DNA of 64,000 nucleotides from Chloroflexus sp. Y-396-1 (GCF_000516515.1 NZ_KI911784.1:62001-126000); one strand, 5' to 3'. Counted from the stretch's first letter, positions 1-10,183 are shown. The notes: generated by a model not told the origin, from the sequence alone. Translations and numbers: made by a program.

Positions 1-660
1 ACCCTGATGCGAGGCGTCACTAACACGCTGCGATTACAGATTGCGCACGTGGTGCAGCCAGGAAGTGCTGAGCTTGCCCTGTATGTCCAGCCGCCAGGGG
101 GGCAGGAAACTCTGGTAATCAGCCGCGAAGTTGCTCTACAACCGGCTCAACGATATGTGCTCGATGTTCCTTATAATCCGCCGGTGAATGGTTCGTACAT
201 CTTCCGCGCCGTCATCAATAGCGTCAATCCACCGGACACTAATACTGACAATAACCAGCGAACCTGGACGGCGGTGACGATACAACCACCCACTATCGGC
301 ATCAGTCTAGCCGAATCAACCACCATGACCGCATCAGTTGGCTTCTCCTTCACTCTTCCGGTCACCATTACCAATACCGGTGATCGGCCATTGCTCGTAA
401 CCAACATTGCATTTGGTGGTGCTGATGCTGCCCGCTTTGCCATCAGTCAGGATCGTTGCTGGGGAACAGCAATTGCAACGGGCGCATCTTGTACCATTGA
501 CGTCCGTTTTCGGCCACTCACGACTGGCCCGGTAAGTACGGTGCTTCAAATAACCAGCACCGACCCTCTGCATCCGTCGAGCGAACGAACCATCCACGGA
601 ATCGGCATCGAACCGAGACGTATCTATCTCCCCCTTATTCAACGGCGCTTGGAATGGTAA
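1..660 (+). CDS. C-terminal part of a secreted surface protein (CARDB-like and ASPM/Hydin-like Ig domains)
   Basis: The reading frame is open to the left edge, so only the last 219 or so codons are here and the true start lies upstream. Two Ig-like beta-sandwich modules can be recognised. Residues about 1-90 resemble a CARDB-type module, with an alternating hydrophobic pattern and a D-T-N-x-D-N-N turn. Residues about 95-200 resemble the ASPM/SPD-2/Hydin or 'choice-of-anchor D' type, with P-V-T-I-T-N-T-G-D followed by a C-T-I-D-V-R-F-R-P strand. The protein ends in RRIYLPLIQRR, a short basic-aromatic tail seen again at the end of the downstream beta-helix gene. Only 28 bases separate its stop from the next start, so the two were probably co-transcribed. 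Extracellular location and a structural or adhesive role are inferred; no enzymatic motif is visible. Confidence 0.75.
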   Translation, partial: TLMRGVTNTLRLQIAHVVQPGSAELALYVQPPGGQETLVISREVALQPAQRYVLDVPYNPPVNGSYIFRAVINSVNPPDTNTDNNQRTWTAVTIQPPTIGISLAESTTMTASVGFSFTLPVTITNTGDRPLLVTNIAFGGADAARFAISQDRCWGTAIATGASCTIDVRFRPLTTGPVSTVLQITSTDPLHPSSERTIHGIGIEPRRIYLPLIQRRLEW

Positions 661-688
661 CATCACGTTTCATTTACGGAGGTGATGT

Positions 689-3600
689 ATGCGTTCCCGT
701 ATCAACTTCTGGTCAATCATTGGCGGAATTATGCTGCTAGGCGGGCTGTTGCTGGCCGGTACAGTGGCACGTTCAGCAACCGTCCCAATGACAGTACCAC
801 CCCAACCACAGGAAATCGTGCCTGCGTGCAGCCCAATTACCACGGATACCACCTGGACAACGGGGAATGTGTATGTAGTGCAGAACTGTGCTCTGATAGT
901 ACAAGCCGGCGCCACATTGACGATCCAGCCGGGCGTGGTGGTGAAGTTTTTAAACTATTCAACCGGGCTGGGTGGAGCTGCTGGTCTGCGGGTAGACGGA
1001 CGCCTAATCGCCCAGGGTACAGCCGATCAACCGGTTGTCTTCACTAGTCTGGCTGATGACAGTGTAGGTGGTGACACCAACGGCGACGGAAATAGCAACG
1101 GCACAAAGGGCGATTGGTACGGGATGGTTTTGACCAACGGCAGTGAGACGATCCTCGACCACGTGAGTGTACGGTATACTAGCATGAGCGGGCTTCACAA
1201 CTTTGCACTTGGTTGGAATCAGGCCCAGATTGAGGTACGGCAGGGAGCGCGGTTTACCCTGACCAATAGCGAAGTACGTGATGGTGGTTTGTTAGCAGTC
1301 TATCTGAATGGTCGGGGTTTGACCCCCACTATTCGCAATGTCATAATTATGACTATACCGTTCATCAATCAACACCAAACATGCAGCCTACCTACGCCGA
1401 TCTGACGTTTAGTAACAATACGCGCAACGTGGTATCAATTGGCGGAACATACACCACTCTCACGCAGGATGTTACCCTGGGCGGGACAAATTTTGAAATC
1501 GCGCCGTGCGGCTATACAGCTTGTACTCTCACTATTCCAAGTGGACGAACATTGACCATTATGCCCGGTACAACGCTCACATTCAATGGTGCACCTGAGA
1601 AAATTATTGTGGCCGAGGGTGGGCGATTGATCGCCGAAGGAACGGCAACGCAGCCGATCACTATAACTGCAGCTACGGCGAACGCCTTTATGGGTATAGA
1701 GGCAAAAGGAGGAAGTACGTTGCGGCTGCGTCACTGCGATATAAGCAAAGCTAAAGAGTACGCTACTGCCTTAACAATAGCTACCGATGATGCCCAAGTG
1801 GCAAACTGTAACATTCATCATAACCTGGATAGAGGAATAAATATTTTGGCATGTGACGGATCGAGTTCTTGCGCAGGCAGGACAATCACGTTTACCGATG
1901 TCAATGTTTACAGTAACGGTGGCGAAATCACTCAACATAATCAAGACGGCATAGGCGTCTATTTAGTTGGTCGGCCGAACGGTACTCTCAGGTTGCCATG
2001 GGAAGGAGGGTTGGTCAAGGATAACGACGCTTCCGGCATAATCGAGTCTGGTCACATTGAAATGCGCTTGCGCAATGTGACTATTGAGGGAAATGGAAGA
2101 AACAATACCCTCTATACATCTGGTATTGGTATGCTCTCGCAGATGAGTAGTGGTAATTCTAACTTTACCCTAGAGAACGTCACGCTACGCAACAACGTCG
2201 GACCAGCCGTTGATTGGAACTGCAACAGCTCAATCACGGCACGTGGTTTGACCGCCAGTGGGAACGGCATTGATGCATTGGTGATGGGGTGATGGGTTGT
2301 GGCATCACGAGCGGACGACAATGGGATTTAGGTGATATTGGCATTCCAGTACAAGTTCGTGGTGTCACGATTCAGCCAAATGGTCTGCTCACGATCCGAC
2401 CAGGTACGGTGCTCTGGTTTGATGCAAGTAGATCTCTTTTCGTAGACAGAGAAGCATCGCTGATCGCCGTAGGTACCCCCGAACGACCGATCGTATTCAC
2501 GGCAACCGATCCAACTGCGTACTGGGAGGGCATCAGAGCAATCCTCAGCGCCACCGTTACTATGAACCATTGTGAGATTGGATATGCAGGTAGGGAGAAC
2601 CGATATTCCAGCGTATCTCTTCTCGGGGGATGGGAAGGAGGAGATGAACTACCAACGGTGAACATCCAGAACTGTGAAATTCACCACTCGTTCGGTTCGG
2701 GTGTCGAGTTTAGTTTTAATAACTATCCGGTAACAACGCCTCCGGTACTGCGATACAATCGGTTCCACGATAACGCACAAGAGGCAGTCAAAGCAATTGG
2801 TACCCCACCAATCGATGCACGATACAACTACTGGGGACACACAAGCGGGCCGTCACACCAACGCCAGAATCCGTCCGGTCAAGGTGATCGGGTGGGCGAT
2901 AATGTGCTCTTCTACCCATGGCTCCGTGAACCGGTAACCGGTGAAGTGGCCGGAGAAATGCTGATACGTACCGGCGGGCCAACGCTGATCAGTCCAGGGG
3001 AGACCGTGGATTATGCCGTTCAGTATCTGAATATGATGGATCAAACGATCAGTGGGAGTATTCTGGTGCTGCAATTACCGCACGCGGCGACATTTCTGGA
3101 GGGCACCGGTGGGGCGATCTATTGGCCGGAGCGCCATCAAGTCTTTTGGAAACTGGGCGATCTGGCGCCAAACGCCGAAGGATTCTTGACGGCGCGTGTG
3201 CGGTTTGATTGGGGCTTACCCGCTGATTATACCGATGGCACCTACACGATCTTTGCCGCACACAATTATCGGTCAGACCTCTTGAATCTGTCTGAATATG
3301 AGAGCTATCAACCGACCAGAACGCAACCACCGCAAATCACCCGCCTCAGTGAAACAGAATTGGCAACGTTACGCGCCGGTAATACAACCCTGAATCAGAT
3401 GTATCAACAGGCATTGGCCGATGGCTTCCAGTATGTTGACGCAGCACGCTTCACCGAGCAAGACGGACGGGTGATGACCCATGTCGTGCTACGCCTCCCC
3501 AACCGACGCTTCGCCCGTGTCTTGAGCGTGAGCCAGGACGGCCAGGTGACCGAGATGACTATCGGCAGCGGTCAGTTTATCGTGCGCGACACTAGCGGCG

Positions 3601-5223
3601 GCATGCAGGTAAATCTGACGGCCGGTGAATACACCTTCTCCGGCGGTTGGCTGGCCGGTCTGACACAAGCAGCCCCCCAGGCAGGAGATTGCTCGGCTGA
3701 GCGCTGTTTTGCGAATTGCATGTTCAACAAGCACACGCTTCTGGAAGTGGCGAAAAAAGCCGGCTCGGTGGTGACGACGTGGTGGATCCCCGGCGTCGGC
3801 TGGGTCTGGACGGCATATGAGGTCTACGATACCGTATCCGATTTGCGCCGGTGCCGCACTGAATGTGCAACTGCTGAAGGCCGCGCCGATCATTGCTGTA
3901 CACCGGGTCAAGTACTTTGGCGGCAGGGCACGTTGTCCGGTCAATGCGCCCAGTATCGTTGTGACGCAGCAGGGAATGCGTGGAAGGCAGCGCCCGATTT
4001 GATCGAGAAATGCTCATTCGGGCAGCGGTGCATTCCCGGTCTGGGCGCGCAAGGTGGGTGCAAAGATTGTCGTGATCTCTTGTCCAGTATTCGAGTTCTT
4101 ACGGTGGCGCGACGACCTGAAGCGGGTGTTTGTACTGCCGCTGATGATCGTTGTACGGGTCTCCGTGTTCGTCAGGCAAAAGACCCGAACGACATTACTG
4201 GCCCGACCGGCGACCTGTTACCTGGTCAGGTAGTGACCTACACCATTCGCTACGAAAACGAAGGGGAAGGGCGGGCTTACGGCGTGTATGTTGTCAATCC
4301 TTGCCGGATGTCTTTGAGAGAGCACGCTCACCTTTGTACATGGAACCGGTCAGTACGATGCAGCGAGTCGTGAAATAATCGGGTACGTCGGTGAGCTAGG
4401 GCCAAAAGGGGCCAGCGATTCGCAGGGAGTGATCACCTACACCGTAGCCTTGCGTAGTGGGCTAGCATCGGGCACAGTGGTGAGCAATCAGGCAGTAGTC
4501 TACTTCCCCAGTGTGCCGGAAGAGACCCCAACGAATACCTGGGTTAATCTGGTGACACCACTTGTGGCCGAACCGCAAACGCTGACGACAGCTTACCAGA
4601 CTCCGCTGACGATCACATTGCATGGACGTGACGTCAGTAATCTCCCCCTGACCTATGAAATTATCGAACAGCCGCACGGTGGAACCCTGAGCGGCACGCC
4701 GCCGAACCTGACCTATCATCCATTTGCCAACTTTAGCGGCGCCGATGGGTTTACCTTCCGCGTTAGTAACGGCACCTCTACCAGTTGTTCGGCTACCGTT
4801 GCAATCATCGTATCGTCACAGGGCGATACGACGACGCCAGAGGTGTTGTGGAGCGATCCAGAGCATGGCACCCAAGGGATACAGGTGTCAACTACTGCTA
4901 TCTTCAGTGATACCGAAAGTGCATTGTATGCGCCGGTCATTCGGTTCGGTGTCTCTGAAGCACTCAATGACACAACCGTTACGTCCACAACGGTGATTTT
5001 GCGGCGGAGTGGCGGTACAACTATTCCGGCACGGGTTACCTTCGATCCGGCACTCCAGCAAATTGTGCTCATGCCCCGGACGGTACTGACCACGGGCGCC
5101 TACAGCGTAACGGTGACGACAGGCGTGAAGGACAAAGCGGGGAATGTTTTGACAGCGCCATACACTATTCAATTTATGGTTGGCACCGAGCGTCGGATTT
5201 ATCTGCCGGTTATACAGCGTTAG
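689..5223 (+). pseudogene. Large beta-helix / DUF11 / Ig-like surface protein gene, broken by at least four frame lesions
   Basis: Read through its frame changes this is one protein of about 1500 residues. It starts at ATG 689 behind a strong GGAGGTGAT site and a signal peptide. It then has right-handed beta-helix repeats ('GATLTIQPGVVVKF', repeated as 'GRTLTIMPGTTLTF' and 'NGLLTIRPGTVLWF'), a DUF11-like module, a Cys-rich stretch (about 3690-4080), a second DUF11-like module, a cadherin-like module, an SbsA-type Ig module and the tail ERRIYLPVIQR. The frame changes near 1340 (about -1), at 2281-2296 (+8, exact tandem duplication), near 4297 (about -1) and at 4316-4321 (+2, GA repeat). The segments join into continuous homologous-looking sequence with no material missing, so these look like recent small indels. 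Sequencing errors are possible, but the 8-bp duplication is hard to explain that way. The longest intact piece, 2289-4373, lacks a signal peptide. Confidence 0.85.
2281..2296 (+). repeat. 8-bp tandem duplication GTGATGGG x2 that shifts the frame
   Basis: The bases read GTGATGGG GTGATGGG TTGTGG. Removing one copy restores an uninterrupted reading (A-L-V-M-G-C-G-I-T). With both copies present the frame stops at TGA 2290-2292. This is direct evidence for slippage or duplication rather than random divergence. Confidence 0.9.
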
Positions 5224-5245
5224 TGCGCTAAGCGAAATGATCGGG

Positions 5246-5270
5246 AGTGACGAGTTCACCACTCGTCACT
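5246..5270. terminator. Hairpin between convergent genes
   Basis: AGTGACGAGT, loop TCACC, ACTCGTCACT: a perfect 10-bp stem 23 bases after the stop of the beta-helix pseudogene. No T-tract follows on either strand, so terminator function is inferred from position only. Confidence 0.5.
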
Positions 5271-5380
5271 GCTGATGATCGTCATGATGGGCATTAGAGC
5301 CTGGTCGAAACATCCTGTTTCGGAAGTATGGATGTCATCGCACATCACACCCTTGTGTACATTCCGAAAGAGTAACCTTT

Positions 5381-5409
5381 GGCCTGCTGAAGCCACGTTC
5401 CAGCAGGCC
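5381..5409. terminator. Second hairpin between convergent genes
   Basis: GGCCTGCTG and CAGCAGGCC form a perfect 9-bp stem around an 11-base loop, just beyond the 3' end of the minus-strand SRPBCC gene. There is no clear T-run. Together with 5246-5270 it probably separates two converging transcripts. Confidence 0.45.
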
Positions 5410-5440
5410 ATAGATAGCGATATGCCCCAGTACAGCTCTA

Positions 5441-5911
5441 TCAGCGTGTAACTATCACCGCTTCACACACCTGACGCAGTCGTACCATCTGTGCCTGGGC
5501 ATCCAGTTTCATCAGCGGGGCAATCGTGAGCGGCCAAATGAGACCAAGACCAGGCACACGTAAGCGGTACTCAATGCGATTGTGGATAAGCGTTTGATCA
5601 GGATTTCCCTGCCATGGGAGCCACTGCCAGGCATCAAACCCTTCCCAGAAGCCATCAAACGCCCAAAGAATAAGTCCCGGCCGTCGTTCAACGACGAGAT
5701 AACCGGCTTCTAGCAGTGACCCCACGCCGGTTAGCCGCAACCGCCAGCGCGCACCGGTCGCAAAGTTCCAGCCATCAAGTGGTGTAAACTGGACGGCTGG
5801 CGACATCCAGCGTTTCATCAATGCCTCATCAGTCATGACGGTCTCAACGCGATCCATCGCGGCGTTAACGACCACAAATTCTTCGAGCAGATGGGGAAAG
5901 GGTGAGTGCAT
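5441..5911 (-). CDS. SRPBCC (START/polyketide cyclase-like) family protein
   Basis: 156 residues, the usual size of a single SRPBCC ligand-binding fold. The N-terminal strand 'EEFVVVNAAMDRVETVMTDE' followed by 'LMKRWMSP', and the later 'GSLLEAGYLVVERRPGLILW', match the typical beta1-helix-helix and central sheet of polyketide-cyclase/dehydrase relatives that bind hydrophobic ligands. It is the last gene of a minus-strand run and starts 12 bases after the stop of the zinc-ribbon membrane protein gene, which implies one transcript. No ligand can be predicted from sequence. It ends just before a hairpin at 5381-5409. Confidence 0.7.
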   Translation of the reverse strand: MHSPFPHLLEEFVVVNAAMDRVETVMTDEALMKRWMSPAVQFTPLDGWNFATGARWRLRLTGVGSLLEAGYLVVERRPGLILWAFDGFWEGFDAWQWLPWQGNPDQTLIHNRIEYRLRVPGLGLIWPLTIAPLMKLDAQAQMVRLRQVCEAVIVTR

Positions 5912-5923
5912 GATCCTGTCCTT

Positions 5924-6976
5924 TCACGATTCGGTCGGTAGCGACCAGATCCCAAAATTGTCGAAGTGAACTTCCACTCCACCTTCTTCGCGGTAGCATG
6001 CCGTTGAAACGCCAACCCGTCCGGCGCGGAAGGTGGTATCACGGAGATCGGCAGCCAGTGCCCCGTTTACGAACAGCCGAATGCGATCGCCTTGTCTGAT
6101 AACACGTAGCCGATTCTGCTCACCGATACGGGTCAAGCGCCGTGGATCACCTTCGGCTAACACAACCGGTTCGCCTTCGGTTGTGATTGCCGAAAGTCGG
6201 TAATAGTCAATGAAAAATTCAAACTTGTAGAAGCCAACATTCCGTTGCTCGGCAAAAATCAAACTGCAACTCCCATTACCTCCACCGCGAACTATCCGGC
6301 AATCGACCTCGCTGATGAAATCGGTAAATGAGCTGAGTTCGTACAGTTCATACGATGTGCCTCTGCCAGTCCATAGGACCTTGAACACACCATCTTCAAT
6401 CAGGTCAAGTTCGATCTCTTGAAATTCTCCGGTAAACCAGGCATTGCGATTATCAACAAACTCATCGTAGAAGACTCGTCGGGCATTAGCGAAGAGCGAA
6501 TTGATTTCAGCGTCGAGGGCTAGTGCTGTTTGCGTAGGGGCAACTTCCGCTAAGGCCTGGGTCGTCTGTGCCTGTGATGTTTGGGCCAGCGCAGCAGCAC
6601 CGAGGGGGGTTAGCTGACCGATGATTCCATCGATTGCGGTCGCCGATGTTTCACCGGGTGTAACAGTGGGAATACGTGCGTGAGAAGGTGTCAGCGCGGT
6701 CGCCACCGATGGCGGCACTTCTTCAGGTGAGCGAAATACTTGGATAAGAAACGCACTACCACCAATGACAACCAGAGCTAGTAGACCAACAGCCATAATG
6801 ATCCAATGCCATCTGCCCGTCTGGGTGGAGTCGATGATGGAAGATGGTGAGGGCGGAGTTTCCGATGGTAGCGGTATTTGCGTTTGTTCCGACAGATGGC
6901 GACCACAATTGGGACAAAACCGCTCGGCGGACACGACCGGCGAACCACATTGTGGGCAAAATCGTTCTGAAGACAT
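5924..6976 (-). CDS. Zinc-ribbon membrane-anchored protein with a C-terminal lectin-like domain
   Basis: 350 residues. The N-terminus carries a paired CxxC zinc ribbon (FCPQCGSP... FCPNCGRH, residues 6-26), then a Pro/Ser-rich stretch, one membrane helix near residues 55-77, a Thr/Ala/Gln-rich linker (about 85-160), and a C-terminal domain of about 180 residues. That domain has 'RNAWFTGEF', 'DCRIVRGGG', 'YKFEFFIDYYRLSA' and 'NRLRVIRQGDRIRLFVNG', a pattern typical of concanavalin-like/DUF1080-like jelly rolls. The likely topology is ribbon inside, jelly roll outside. The gene lies 28 bases after the GHMP-like gene and 12 before the SRPBCC gene. The function is unknown; the architecture suggests a surface sensor or a glycan- or polymer-binding protein. 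Confidence 0.65.
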   Translation of the reverse strand: MSSERFCPQCGSPVVSAERFCPNCGRHLSEQTQIPLPSETPPSPSSIIDSTQTGRWHWIIMAVGLLALVVIGGSAFLIQVFRSPEEVPPSVATALTPSHARIPTVTPGETSATAIDGIIGQLTPLGAAALAQTSQAQTTQALAEVAPTQTALALDAEINSLFANARRVFYDEFVDNRNAWFTGEFQEIELDLIEDGVFKVLWTGRGTSYELYELSSFTDFISEVDCRIVRGGGNGSCSLIFAEQRNVGFYKFEFFIDYYRLSAITTEGEPVVLAEGDPRRLTRIGEQNRLRVIRQGDRIRLFVNGALAADLRDTTFRAGRVGVSTACYREEGGVEVHFDNFGIWSLPTES

Positions 6977-7004
6977 AGCTTTTGCGCCTCACGCTGTTCA
7001 ATTC

Positions 7005-8306
7005 TTAAACCTGTCGTGCACCGGCAAGACTCACTCCGGCCAAACTCCCACCAACGACCCGCACCGGCAAGCCGATCAGAGACTGGTATTCAGCCGTGAT
7101 CCGTTGGATATCACCTTCAGCTTCACTTCGCCCCAATACTACGAGTGTCGCCTGCGTTGCGGCTACCGGCTGGCGTACTCCCAGAATTGTTGGTGCGACC
7201 AGACGTCCGGCTAAAGCCTGTGCGTGTGGATCGATCAAGCCAAGTGACGCCTGTTCCCAGTGACTTTGGGTGAGTAATTCACCGATGAGATGTGTATCTT
7301 CCTCGCGTTGCAGTCGGCTTGCCGCAGCGCGCAACAGGGCCATGATGATCCGCGATCGCTGTTGTTCAGCCAGAACAAAGTTGGTCAATGCGGAAGGTGT
7401 CATCTGCTCAGATGTCGCGCCGGTTGTAGCGCTCATGTGAGCAGGGAGTCGGTCACGAAGGTAGCGTATAAAATCCGTGAGACGAAGTGAAGCCAGGATT
7501 GCTCCCTCTTCACGCCGAGAATGGTCGAACGTTGTAAGTATCTCACCGACAAGGCGTTCCAGAGTCGTTAATGCGGAACGCAAGCGGAATGGTGGTTGAC
7601 GCGGTTCATCACCGACATGAATTGTCCAGATTGCATAACCCGGCGGCAGATGAACACCTCCGCCGATTAGGGCCAGATGTGGCTGCACGACCAGCACTTC
7701 ATTGGCCGGTGCGCAAACAGTCGTTAGAGTTCCGATCAACTCAAACCCGCGACTGTCGAGGTGATGCAAACCCTCGGCGCAGGTAATCGCCAGCTCGCGT
7801 GGCGCAAGGTGAACATTGTAGGCGGTCACCAAAGCCTGTGCGACCGCAGCGATAACTGTAGCAGCACTACTTTCGCCGGCGAGTGGATGTAACAGCAGCC
7901 GTGCGCCACCACCAAACCGCACAAACTCTTCGCGCATCAGGGCAACCCATGCCATCAGTGCCGGCCCCCACCACGAACTGCGCGGTGGACGATGACGATC
8001 AATCTCGGTGACAGCATCCGCATATTCGCGCGGCCCCGATGACAGAAACAAGGCAGTGCAAGGAATGGATTCAGTCCGTTGCCACACCCGAATCCGAATA
8101 ACCGGTTCAGGATCAGGCTGAAGTGCTACCAACACCCCGCCGCTGGTCGGCCAGAGCAGCGTATGGATTCCGGTTTCGGCAACCACCCCACCACACAGAT
8201 CAACCCAACCCGGTGCACGTACCACGGTTATAGAGCGGTCACGGTCGAAAAAACCACCCCGCTCGGCACGCACACGTTGCAAAAAACGCTCAAATTCAAT
8301 AGCCAC
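7005..8306 (-). CDS. Degenerate GHMP-kinase (galactokinase-like) protein, probably not a classical kinase
   Basis: 433 residues with a GTG start. The fold signature is that of galactokinase/GHMP kinases. 'RAPGWVDLCGG' (residues 30-40) corresponds to the galactokinase signature RAPGRVNLIGEH, 'PLAGESSAAT' (141-150) to the ATP-binding P-x-x-x-G-L-S-S-S-A loop, and 'GGSLAGVSLAGAR' near the C-terminus to motif 3. The E-H-T-D sugar-binding tetrad is missing (G-G-V-V-A instead), and loop 2 has E in place of L and lacks one Ser. It may act on another sugar, or bind a ligand without catalysis. It follows the VOC-family gene by 10 bases and precedes the zinc-ribbon gene by 28, within one minus-strand operon. 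Confidence 0.6.
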   Translation of the reverse strand: MAIEFERFLQRVRAERGGFFDRDRSITVVRAPGWVDLCGGVVAETGIHTLLWPTSGGVLVALQPDPEPVIRIRVWQRTESIPCTALFLSSGPREYADAVTEIDRHRPPRSSWWGPALMAWVALMREEFVRFGGGARLLLHPLAGESSAATVIAAVAQALVTAYNVHLAPRELAITCAEGLHHLDSRGFELIGTLTTVCAPANEVLVVQPHLALIGGGVHLPPGYAIWTIHVGDEPRQPPFRLRSALTTLERLVGEILTTFDHSRREEGAILASLRLTDFIRYLRDRLPAHMSATTGATSEQMTPSALTNFVLAEQQRSRIIMALLRAAASRLQREEDTHLIGELLTQSHWEQASLGLIDPHAQALAGRLVAPTILGVRQPVAATQATLVVLGRSEAEGDIQRITAEYQSLIGLPVRVVGGSLAGVSLAGARQV

Positions 8307-8316
8307 AAGCAGGGTC

Positions 8317-9066
8317 CTATGCTACATGTTCAGCCACAATCGCCGCACCAAGCGTTGCGGTAAGGTCGGGAAAATGCAACCCCTTCAGGGTAACGGCACA
8401 GATCCCTTCGCCCCGGCGCATTAGCCGATCAATCACGCGCTGATCACCTGAATCTGGACCACGCAGCACAATGGTACTTTCACCCAACGGAATGCGCACC
8501 TCAGCAGGAGTTGCCTGGGGTGTGATCCCCAACAACATTGCATAGCGGCCAGCACTCGCGATTGGATTGGTTACGGCTACGATCACCTCAGCAATACCTC
8601 GCGCACCGTTACTGTGCCCCCAAAAATCGGCATCAGGCACCCGCAACGAACGGTCGGTCACATCACCGCACAAAAATGGGAGATCGGGACTAGGCGGCCA
8701 TGCCGTCTCCCAAGCCAGGCTGAGACCATCAGGTCGAATGCGACCACCGGGAACTGGTCCATTCATCATTAAGCCACGGTCGGCTGCTGCGGCAACGGCA
8801 ATTGTCGTATTGACCGGCAACAGAGCAAAATCGATCAAACCGGGACCAGCAGCTACGTGTCGCCACCAGCGATGTTCCGGAGCCGGTCGTCGAAATGCCA
8901 GCAGCTCAAGGTAGGTTCCATCAGGAAAGCTAATTAGCGCATTATGGGTCGCACCATCGGCATGCTCGCCACCTGGCGCCACAACAAATCCGGCTGCGGT
9001 ATAGGCCGCTACCGCCGACGACAACTGCTCTACCAAAATGACGACGTGATCAAGCGCATGGATCAT
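8317..9066 (-). CDS. VOC / glyoxalase-like domain protein
   Basis: About 249 residues. ATG 9066 was chosen because GGAG lies 6 bases upstream and the conserved 'HALDHVVILVEQL' strand begins right after it; the longer open frame to 9150 runs into the divergent promoter. The opening 'LDHVVI...AAYTAAGFVVAPGGEHADGATHNALISFPDGTYLELLAF' is the usual first half of the Glyoxalase_3-like family (vicinal oxygen chelate fold), with His at the DH and Glu at the YLEL metal positions. A second, degenerate repeat follows. Family members are dioxygenases, isomerases or lyases, and the substrate cannot be told. It is the first gene of a four-gene operon and is divergent from the oxidoreductase gene at 9179. 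Confidence 0.7.
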   Translation of the reverse strand: MIHALDHVVILVEQLSSAVAAYTAAGFVVAPGGEHADGATHNALISFPDGTYLELLAFRRPAPEHRWWRHVAAGPGLIDFALLPVNTTIAVAAAADRGLMMNGPVPGGRIRPDGLSLAWETAWPPSPDLPFLCGDVTDRSLRVPDADFWGHSNGARGIAEVIVAVTNPIASAGRYAMLLGITPQATPAEVRIPLGESTIVLRGPDSGDQRVIDRLMRRGEGICAVTLKGLHFPDLTATLGAAIVAEHVA

Positions 9067-9103
9067 ACAAACTCCATCACAGAAGGTATAGTGGCGGTTC
9101 CTG

Positions 9104-9132
9104 TTGGCAAAGATTCCTATCCTCATTATAAT
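9104..9132 (+). promoter_or_regulatory. Sigma-70-type promoter for the YhdH/AcuI-like gene
   Basis: TTGGCA (9104-9109), a 17-base spacer and TATAAT (9127-9132): one mismatch to the -35 consensus and a perfect -10. The predicted start near 9139 leaves a leader of about 40 bases before ATG 9179. Confidence 0.75.
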
Positions 9133-9178
9133 CGACAATACAGAAATCACACCTGACAGCGCAGAAGGAGAAGCGGCG

Positions 9179-10183
9179 ATGAGTGAAGAACGCTTTACTG
9201 CCCTGGTAGTAGAGGAGGGGGCTGACGGCCGACGGGTTGAGTTTCGCGAGTTGCCCTTAAGCGCCTTACCGGAAGGTGAGGTATTGGTGAAAGTTGCCTA
9301 TTCTACCCTCAACTATAAAGATGGTCTAGCTATTACGGGGAAAGGTAAGATTCTGCGCAGCAGCCCGCTAGCGCCGGGGATCGATTTTGCCGGGACAGTA
9401 GTGGAGTCAGCGGATCCGCGCTATCGTCCGGGGGATAACGTGGTTCTTACCGGTTGGGGTGTCGGTGAACGGCACTGGGGCGGGTACAGTCAATACACAC
9501 GAGTAAAAGGCGAATGGTTAGTACCGCTCCCGGAGGGAATGACTCTGAAACATGCGATGACGATTGGAACCGCCGGATTCACGGCGATGCTCTGCGTACT
9601 GGCCCTTGAGCGACATGGGTTTATTCCCGGACGCGAAGTGCTGGTCACCGGCGCAGCCGGTGGTGTAGGGAGCGTTGCAGTAGCCTTGCTGGCAAAGGCT
9701 GGACATAAGGTGATTGCGGCAACCGGTCGTCCTCATGAAGAAGCTTATCTGCGTGACCTCGGTGCCAGCGGCATTCTTGATCGAAATGTACTTAGTAGCC
9801 CCGGTCGCCCACTCGAAAGCGAACGCTGGGGCGGTGCCATTGATACGGTCGGTGGGGCAGTGTTAGCGGGCGTGTTACGGGCAATGGCCATGCGCAGCGC
9901 GGTTGCGATCTGCGGCAATGCCGGTGGCGCTGAGTTTACGACCAGCGTGTATCCATTTATTTTGCGCGGTGTCACAATGATCGGGATCGAGTCGGTGATG
10001 GTACCGCGAGCAGAACGGCTCGTTGCCTGGGAACGGCTGGCCAGCGATCTAACACCAGAATTACTGGATCGAATGACGACAGTTATCCCATTCGCTGAAT
10101 TGCCCGCTTATGCTGAACAGATTACCAACGCGCAGACCCGTGGCCGTGTAGTGGTCGATGTTCAGGGAGAAGATAAAAAATAG
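9179..10183 (+). CDS. acuI: Zinc-independent MDR oxidoreductase, YhdH/YhfP (AcuI acrylyl-CoA reductase) family
   Basis: 334 residues from ATG 9179, which has GGAG seven bases upstream; an upstream TTG at 9104 is actually the -35 box. The YhdH/YhfP hallmarks are present: 'VAYSTLNYKDGLAITGKGKI', 'PGIDFAGTVVES', 'VLTGWGVGERHWGGYSQ', and the NADP-binding 'VTGAAGGVGSVAVALLAKAGHKV' Rossmann motif near residues 150-172. There are no structural-zinc cysteines, as expected for this medium-chain family. Characterised members reduce acrylyl-CoA to propionyl-CoA with NADPH. In a Chloroflexus-like cell that step belongs to the 3-hydroxypropionate bicycle but is normally done by the trifunctional propionyl-CoA synthase, so a detoxifying or accessory role is plausible. 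The symbol is given on family grounds only. Confidence 0.75.
   Translation: MSEERFTALVVEEGADGRRVEFRELPLSALPEGEVLVKVAYSTLNYKDGLAITGKGKILRSSPLAPGIDFAGTVVESADPRYRPGDNVVLTGWGVGERHWGGYSQYTRVKGEWLVPLPEGMTLKHAMTIGTAGFTAMLCVLALERHGFIPGREVLVTGAAGGVGSVAVALLAKAGHKVIAATGRPHEEAYLRDLGASGILDRNVLSSPGRPLESERWGGAIDTVGGAVLAGVLRAMAMRSAVAICGNAGGAEFTTSVYPFILRGVTMIGIESVMVPRAERLVAWERLASDLTPELLDRMTTVIPFAELPAYAEQITNAQTRGRVVVDVQGEDKK

Noticed and set aside
334-666. Minus-strand frame opposite the first surface gene
   Set aside because: It is a shadow of the plus-strand gene, with no ribosome site and no domain-like pattern.
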